A stretch of 9,384 nucleotides of DNA. Origin: CAVPGH01 sp046726955 (lineage in GTDB: Bacteria > Acidobacteriota > Vicinamibacteria > Fen-336). Each line of letters opens with the position of its first letter. Positions within the stretch are counted from its first letter, which is position 1. Location: NCBI GenBank assembly GCA_046726955.1, contig JBKPBQ010000163.1, positions 1 to 9,384 of the forward strand, given 5' to 3'. The translations under genes and the position numbers were made by a program. Shown in pieces: positions 6,582 to 9,384 of this stretch. The notes beneath the pieces are model-generated. The model was given only the letters and a program-made list of their open reading frames with translations, made no database searches and was not told the DNA's origin.

Positions 6582-7661
6582 CTAGTTCCTCACGTAGAGG
6601 GGGCCCGGCAGACGCCGGACCCGCTCGCCCACTTCCAGGAGGGAGAGCCGCCTCAGGAGCTCAGGGACCGCCCGCCCGGAGCGGGCGACGAGCTCTTCCA
6701 GGCTCGTGGGGACGTCACGACGGAGCGCCAAGAGGACATCGTCGTCTACCGGCTCCTCGATTGCAACGCCGGGAGCGAGCCGGTAGTGATCGAGCACGTC
6801 CCGGGCGTCCCGCACGAGCACGGCCCCGTCCTTGAGGAGCGCGTTCGTGCCCGCGGATCCCAGGGTCGTGGGATGGCCCGGCACCGCCATCACGTCCCGC
6901 CCTTCCTCCTGGGCATGGCGGGCCGTCCCGAGCGCGCCGCTCTTCTCCGCGGCCTCGGCCACCACGACTCCCGCGGCCCAGCCCGCAATCACCCGGTTTC
7001 GGCGCGGGAAGTGCCCGGGGAGGGGAGCAGTGCCGAAGGGGAACTCGCTCACGAGCGCCCCCTCTTCCGCGATGCGCGCCGCGAGGGTCTGGTTCTCCGG
7101 CGGGTAGACGCGGTCGAGCCCCGACCCCAGGACGGCGACGGTCCGCCCCTTCCCGAGGAGAGCCCCCTCGTGGGCCGCCGTGTCGATGCCCCGGGCGAGA
7201 CCCGAGACCACGGTAAGACCGGCGCGGGCCAGATCGCGTCCCAATCCTCGGGCGAGGGCGCGCCCGGGCGCCGTGCACTGGCGCGAGCCGACGATGGCAA
7301 TCGACCTCGCGCCCTCGCTCGGGTCGAGGGTACCGCGTACCCACAGCACGGGCGGCGGGTCGTATGTGTTGGCGAGAAACACGGGGTAGTCCGCATCGTC
7401 GAGGCCGATGAGTTGGACGCCGAGATCCCGGGATCGTTTCACCTCCGCCTCGGCGCGGAGGCGGCAGTCGCCGGAGGACAGCATGAGACGGGACCCGGCG
7501 GAGAGATCCCCGGCCAGACGATCCGGATCGCTTAACACGCTCTTGACCTCGGATCGCTTGTGGATGGCGACGACCGTGCGCGGCGCGATACCGCGGGCGA
7601 GGCTCAGCGTGAGGAGGTCGAACGTCGTATCGCTCGGGGGACGCATTCTGGTTCCGCGCAT
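6582..7661 (-). CDS. dprA: DNA-processing protein DprA (Smf)
   Basis: Single-strand DNA-binding protein that protects incoming DNA during natural transformation and loads RecA; also widespread in species not known to be competent. 359 residues from ATG 7661. An N-terminal helix-hairpin/SAM-like region covers about 12-75. The Rossmann-like core covers about 115-290, with IAIVGSRQCT (121-130), SGLARGIDTAAHEGAL (153-168), VLGSGLDRVYPPEN (177-190), FPRRNRVIAGW (218-228), SGALGTARHA and VPGHPTTLGSAGTNALL. The C-terminal stretch (about 302-359) fits the DprA winged-helix domain. ATG 7646 (MRPPSD) is an alternative start and has GGA a few bases upstream; which is used cannot be settled here. First gene of the dprA-topA pair, divergent from the TPR gene. 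No other competence gene is visible, so transformation ability is not implied by this gene alone. Confidence 0.95.
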   Translation of the reverse strand: MRGTRMRPPSDTTFDLLTLSLARGIAPRTVVAIHKRSEVKSVLSDPDRLAGDLSAGSRLMLSSGDCRLRAEAEVKRSRDLGVQLIGLDDADYPVFLANTYDPPPVLWVRGTLDPSEGARSIAIVGSRQCTAPGRALARGLGRDLARAGLTVVSGLARGIDTAAHEGALLGKGRTVAVLGSGLDRVYPPENQTLAARIAEEGALVSEFPFGTAPLPGHFPRRNRVIAGWAAGVVVAEAAEKSGALGTARHAQEEGRDVMAVPGHPTTLGSAGTNALLKDGAVLVRDARDVLDHYRLAPGVAIEEPVDDDVLLALRRDVPTSLEELVARSGRAVPELLRRLSLLEVGERVRRLPGPLYVRN

Positions 7662-7778
7662 GATCGTATGGTGAACCCCCTGCCTGTCAAGGTCCGCTGG
7701 CCGGCGGCAGTGTCCGCAGCGCGCCACAGCGATGTCCCTGGACCCGGACAAGGGCCCTCTTCGCATCCAGGCGCCGCA

Positions 7779-7798
7779 CCGCGGGTTTGCGCCCGCGG
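7779..7798. repeat. Perfect GC-rich inverted repeat (7-bp arms, 6-base loop)
   Basis: Arms CCGCGGG (7779-7785) and CCCGCGG (7792-7798) pair perfectly around the loop TTTGCG. No T-tract follows on either strand, and it lies between divergent genes, so it is unlikely to be a terminator. It could be an operator or a stable stem in a leader; in such GC-rich DNA a chance origin is also possible. Confidence 0.5.
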
Positions 7799-7810
7799 AG
7801 GGCTCTCCGT

Positions 7811-7832
7811 CGCGCGCGGCGCGCGCGCGCGC
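7811..7832. repeat. Alternating CG tract
   Basis: 22 bases made only of C and G, in near-perfect purine-pyrimidine alternation broken by one GG step at 7818-7819. Such tracts favour left-handed Z-DNA under negative supercoiling. It lies directly upstream of the candidate promoter of the envelope operon. Confidence 0.6.
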
Positions 7833-7845
7833 CGTGGCACTACCC

Positions 7846-7875
7846 TTGCTTTCGTGTCGCCTTGCGAAGTAGCAT
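7846..7875 (+). promoter_or_regulatory. Candidate housekeeping promoter of the envelope operon
   Basis: TTGCTT (7846-7851) and TAGCAT (7870-7875) are separated by 18 bases, giving three of six and four of six matches to the sigma-70 -35 and -10 boxes. The following 27 bases would form a short leader with a good ribosome site (GGAGAGGAG, 7891-7899) before the ATG at 7903. This local stretch is less GC-rich than its surroundings, which supports the call, but the match is modest. Confidence 0.35.
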
Positions 7876-7902
7876 CGGGACTCTCGTTTTGGAGAGGAGA
7901 CA

Positions 7903-8244
7903 ATGGTGATTCTCCCGCTCCTCTGGCTCCTTCTCGCTCCCCTCGCCGGGGAGACGAACAGCAGCGACGAAGTGAAATTCGGCATCGACGTCGCTCAGAA
8001 GGGGCTCTGGCAGGAAGCGCGTTTCCGCTTCGAGAAGGCCGTCGAGCTCGACCCGGACAACGCCTCCGCCCTCAACAACCTCGCCATCGCCCTCGAGCAG
8101 CAGGGAGAGTTCGACAAGGCCCGCGCCGCCTACGACAAGGCGCTCAAGCTCAAGCCCAACGACGTCTATATCCAGCAGAACTACGACCTTTTCCGGGAAG
8201 CTGATGACAAGCGAAATCGCAAGAGCAAGCGCCGGCAGCCCTGA
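7903..8244 (+). CDS. Short exported tetratricopeptide-repeat protein
   Basis: 113-residue protein, probably periplasmic. A hydrophobic Sec-type signal covers residues 1-16 (MVILPLLWLLLAPLAG) and has no lipobox cysteine. Two TPR units follow, at about 22-53 (ending FEKAVELDPDN) and 54-87 (LNNLAIALEQQGEFDKARAAYDKALKLKP), with the canonical Gly/Ala, Tyr/Phe and Pro positions. The tail (103-112) is strongly basic, KRNRKSKRRQ. Two TPRs make a small protein-protein interaction surface rather than an enzyme, so the protein is likely an adaptor or stabiliser of an envelope complex. ATG at 7903 follows a strong GGAGAGGAG ribosome site. The last 41 bases overlap the start of the next gene, indicating coupled translation. 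Paralogous TPR proteins are common and no specific function can be named. Confidence 0.85.
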   Translation: MVILPLLWLLLAPLAGETNSSDEVKFGIDVAQKGLWQEARFRFEKAVELDPDNASALNNLAIALEQQGEFDKARAAYDKALKLKPNDVYIQQNYDLFREADDKRNRKSKRRQP

Positions 8245-9001
8245 CCGCGTGTGGCCGAAGGCGCTCTCGCTCGGCATCCTGGCCGCGCTCGTGGCCGGAG
8301 GGTGCTCCTCCTTCGTGGAGGTGCCGGTCGAGACGCCGCTGCAGAGCAAGCTCGACGTCTCGTCGTTCCGGCGGGTCCTGATCGCGGGATTCGCCACCGA
8401 CCTCGTGGACGCCGACGTCGATCTCTCGTCGGAGACGGCCCGCCTGCTGCAGAACCAGCTCCGCAACACGGCCCGCCTCCAGGTGATCGAGCCCGACCGC
8501 CCGCCGCTGCAGGACGCCCTGGAGAAGATCCAGGGCCGGATGGGAGAGGGCACCGGGAAGCTCAGCAAGAACGACCGCGACCAGTACAAGCTGGAGGTGG
8601 ACAAGGTCCTCCAGGACGGCGAGTTCTGGCGGAAGGTGGGGGAGGAGTACCAGCAGCCCCTCATCGTCACGGGCCGGCTGGGCTTCGAGGCCCAGAACCG
8701 CTCCGGCTTCCAGCCCGACGAGCGCGTCGTCCGCGACTCCCGCAACCGACCCCAGCTCGTCCGCGGCAACCGCTACACGGAGCGCAAGGGCTACAGCCTC
8801 TCCGCCGACTTCTACTTCGTCGACGGCCGCACCGGCCAGACCCTTCACAAGGAGAAGTTCACCGAAGAGGTCCTCTACAGCGAGGATCAGAAGACCTCGC
8901 CGCTTTCGTCGTACTTCGAGCTCATGGACCGGCTCCTGCCCAACTTCCTGGGGGTGATCTCGCCCCAGCGGATCCGCGGGACGCGCGTCCTCCTCAAATA
9001 G
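8204..9001 (+). CDS. Lipoprotein with LpoB/CsgG-like N-terminal domain, function unknown
   Basis: 265-residue predicted lipoprotein. The hydrophobic stretch at about 20-33 ends in VAGGC, giving C34 as the lipidated residue. Mature residues 53-98 (FRRVLIAGFATD, then SSETARLLQNQLRNTARLQVIE) have the pattern of the LpoB/CsgG/TolB N-domain fold: a buried strand ending in GF, a helix starting ETARLL, and a strand ending QVIE. A helical charged section (about 103-150) and LIVTGRLGFE (153-162) follow, and then a strand-rich end with SADFYFVDGRTGQTLHKEKF (200-219), a common pattern in such proteins where the domain describes a substrate-type loop. The fold is inferred from pattern, not proven. ATG at 8204 has GGGAAG upstream and overlaps the TPR gene by 41 bases; GTG at 8249 would give a shorter, more typical signal peptide (MWPKALSL). 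Confidence 0.75.
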   Translation: MTSEIARASAGSPDRVWPKALSLGILAALVAGGCSSFVEVPVETPLQSKLDVSSFRRVLIAGFATDLVDADVDLSSETARLLQNQLRNTARLQVIEPDRPPLQDALEKIQGRMGEGTGKLSKNDRDQYKLEVDKVLQDGEFWRKVGEEYQQPLIVTGRLGFEAQNRSGFQPDERVVRDSRNRPQLVRGNRYTERKGYSLSADFYFVDGRTGQTLHKEKFTEEVLYSEDQKTSPLSSYFELMDRLLPNFLGVISPQRIRGTRVLLK

Positions 9002-9011
9002 GAAGACCCCG

Positions 9012-9384
9012 ATGAACACGCTCCGCTCCGCCCCGCGTTTCCGAGGGCTCGGCCTCGCGTTCCTCCTCGCCGCCGCCCTGGGAACGGCGCTTCCCGCCGA
9101 GGCGCAGTTCGTCCCCTACTTCGGGAAGAACAAGGTCAAGTACGACAACTTCGCCTGGCGCGTCTACAAGAGCCCGCACTTCGAGGTCTTCTACTACCCC
9201 GAGTTCGAGCAGCACCTCGCCCGGCTCGTCTCCTACCTGGAGAGCGGCTACCAGAAGCTGTCCGCGGGCCTGAAGCACGAGATGCCGGAGCCGATACCGG
9301 CCATCCTGTACAAGACCCACTCCGAGTTCGAGCAGACGAATCTCTTTCCCACCTTCCTTCCGGAAGGCGTCCTCGCCTTCGCCG
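9012..9384 (+). CDS. Secreted protein resembling peptidase-MA-like/PD40 proteins (partial, runs off the right edge)
   Basis: First 124 residues of an exported protein. A Sec signal peptide covers about 1-31, with a likely cut after AEA before QFVPYFGKN. The mature start WRVYKSPHFEVFYYPEFEQHLARLVSYLESGYQKL and the strand PIPAILYKTHSEFEQTN resemble the N-terminal region of secreted proteins that carry a peptidase MA-like gluzincin domain followed by PD40/TolB-like beta-propeller repeats, frequent in Acidobacteriota, Gemmatimonadota and Bacteroidota. The HExxH zinc motif and the propeller would lie beyond the window, so neither is shown here. ATG at 9012 has AGGA (9000-9003), overlapping the upstream stop, 8 bases before it. 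It follows the lipoprotein gene by 10 bp on the same strand, so it is the third gene of the operon. Confidence 0.7.
   Translation, partial: MNTLRSAPRFRGLGLAFLLAAALGTALPAEAQFVPYFGKNKVKYDNFAWRVYKSPHFEVFYYPEFEQHLARLVSYLESGYQKLSAGLKHEMPEPIPAILYKTHSEFEQTNLFPTFLPEGVLAFA

Larger units (their letters stand above)
7662..7902. other. Divergent intergenic region between dprA and the envelope operon
   Basis: No convincing gene lies here. From left to right it contains plain GC-rich DNA next to the dprA start, a perfect 7-bp hairpin at 7779-7798, an alternating CG tract at 7811-7832, a candidate plus-strand promoter at 7846-7875 and the ribosome site of the TPR gene at 7891-7899. It must carry promoters for both directions. 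I could not find a convincing minus-strand promoter for dprA by eye. Confidence 0.7.

Noticed and set aside
4075..6585. 836-residue open frame on the plus strand, fully antisense to topA
   Set aside because: Its translation is a Leu/Val/Glu/Arg-rich mirror of the topA codons with no domain; topA has every type IA motif. Long antisense frames are expected at this GC content.
7662..7985. Upstream extension of the dprA frame toward the TPR gene
   Set aside because: The added part crosses the intergenic region and the antisense of the TPR gene, and has no DprA similarity.
1..9384. Search for tRNA, rRNA, CRISPR repeats, insertion sequences and a dif site
   Set aside because: No cloverleaf, regular direct repeats, transposase or recognisable dif-like sequence was seen by eye on either strand.

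Overview
The window is very GC-rich and gene-dense, with the codon bias of a high-GC Gram-negative bacterium. Lipoprotein and Sec signal peptides, an ECF sigma/anti-sigma pair, the folate-dependent tRNA methyltransferase TrmFO, and a secreted protein resembling the PD40/peptidase-MA family suggest Acidobacteriota or a related high-GC diderm phylum. This placement is an inference from gene content; no rRNA or other marker gene is present to confirm it.

Left and centre (1-7661) are mostly minus-strand. Reading in the direction of transcription, the order is dprA (DNA-processing/competence), topA (topoisomerase I), trmFO (tRNA m5U54 methylation), xerC (tyrosine recombinase), an ECF sigma factor and a membrane zinc-finger anti-sigma factor that runs off the left edge. 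dprA-topA-trmFO-xerC is the chromosome-maintenance order known from Bacillus subtilis (dprA-topA-trmFO-codV-clpQ-clpY-codY). Here it differs in two ways. A small secreted protein with a PKD-like motif sits head-on (plus strand, 3616-4032) between topA and trmFO. An ECF sigma/anti-sigma pair takes the place where hslV/hslU (clpQ/clpY) follow in Bacillus. Gaps are tight: 8 bp dprA/topA, 8 bp trmFO/xerC, 34 bp xerC/sigma and 18 bp sigma/anti-sigma.

The right part (7903-9384) is a plus-strand envelope operon that diverges from dprA across a 241-bp intergenic region. That region holds a perfect GC-rich hairpin, a 22-bp CG-alternating tract and a candidate promoter. The genes are a short signal-peptide TPR protein, an overlapping lipoprotein with a LpoB/CsgG/TolB-N-like first domain (fold suspected, not proven), and the N-terminus of a secreted protein that resembles the peptidase-MA-like head of PD40 beta-propeller proteins. 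All three appear to be exported, so they may form one periplasmic or outer-membrane module.

No tRNA, rRNA, CRISPR array, insertion sequence or attachment site was recognised. The most interesting items are the head-on PKD-like gene inside a conserved cluster, with a 43-bp divergent gap whose -10-like boxes imply near-leaderless transcripts, and the uncharacterised three-gene envelope module at the right edge.
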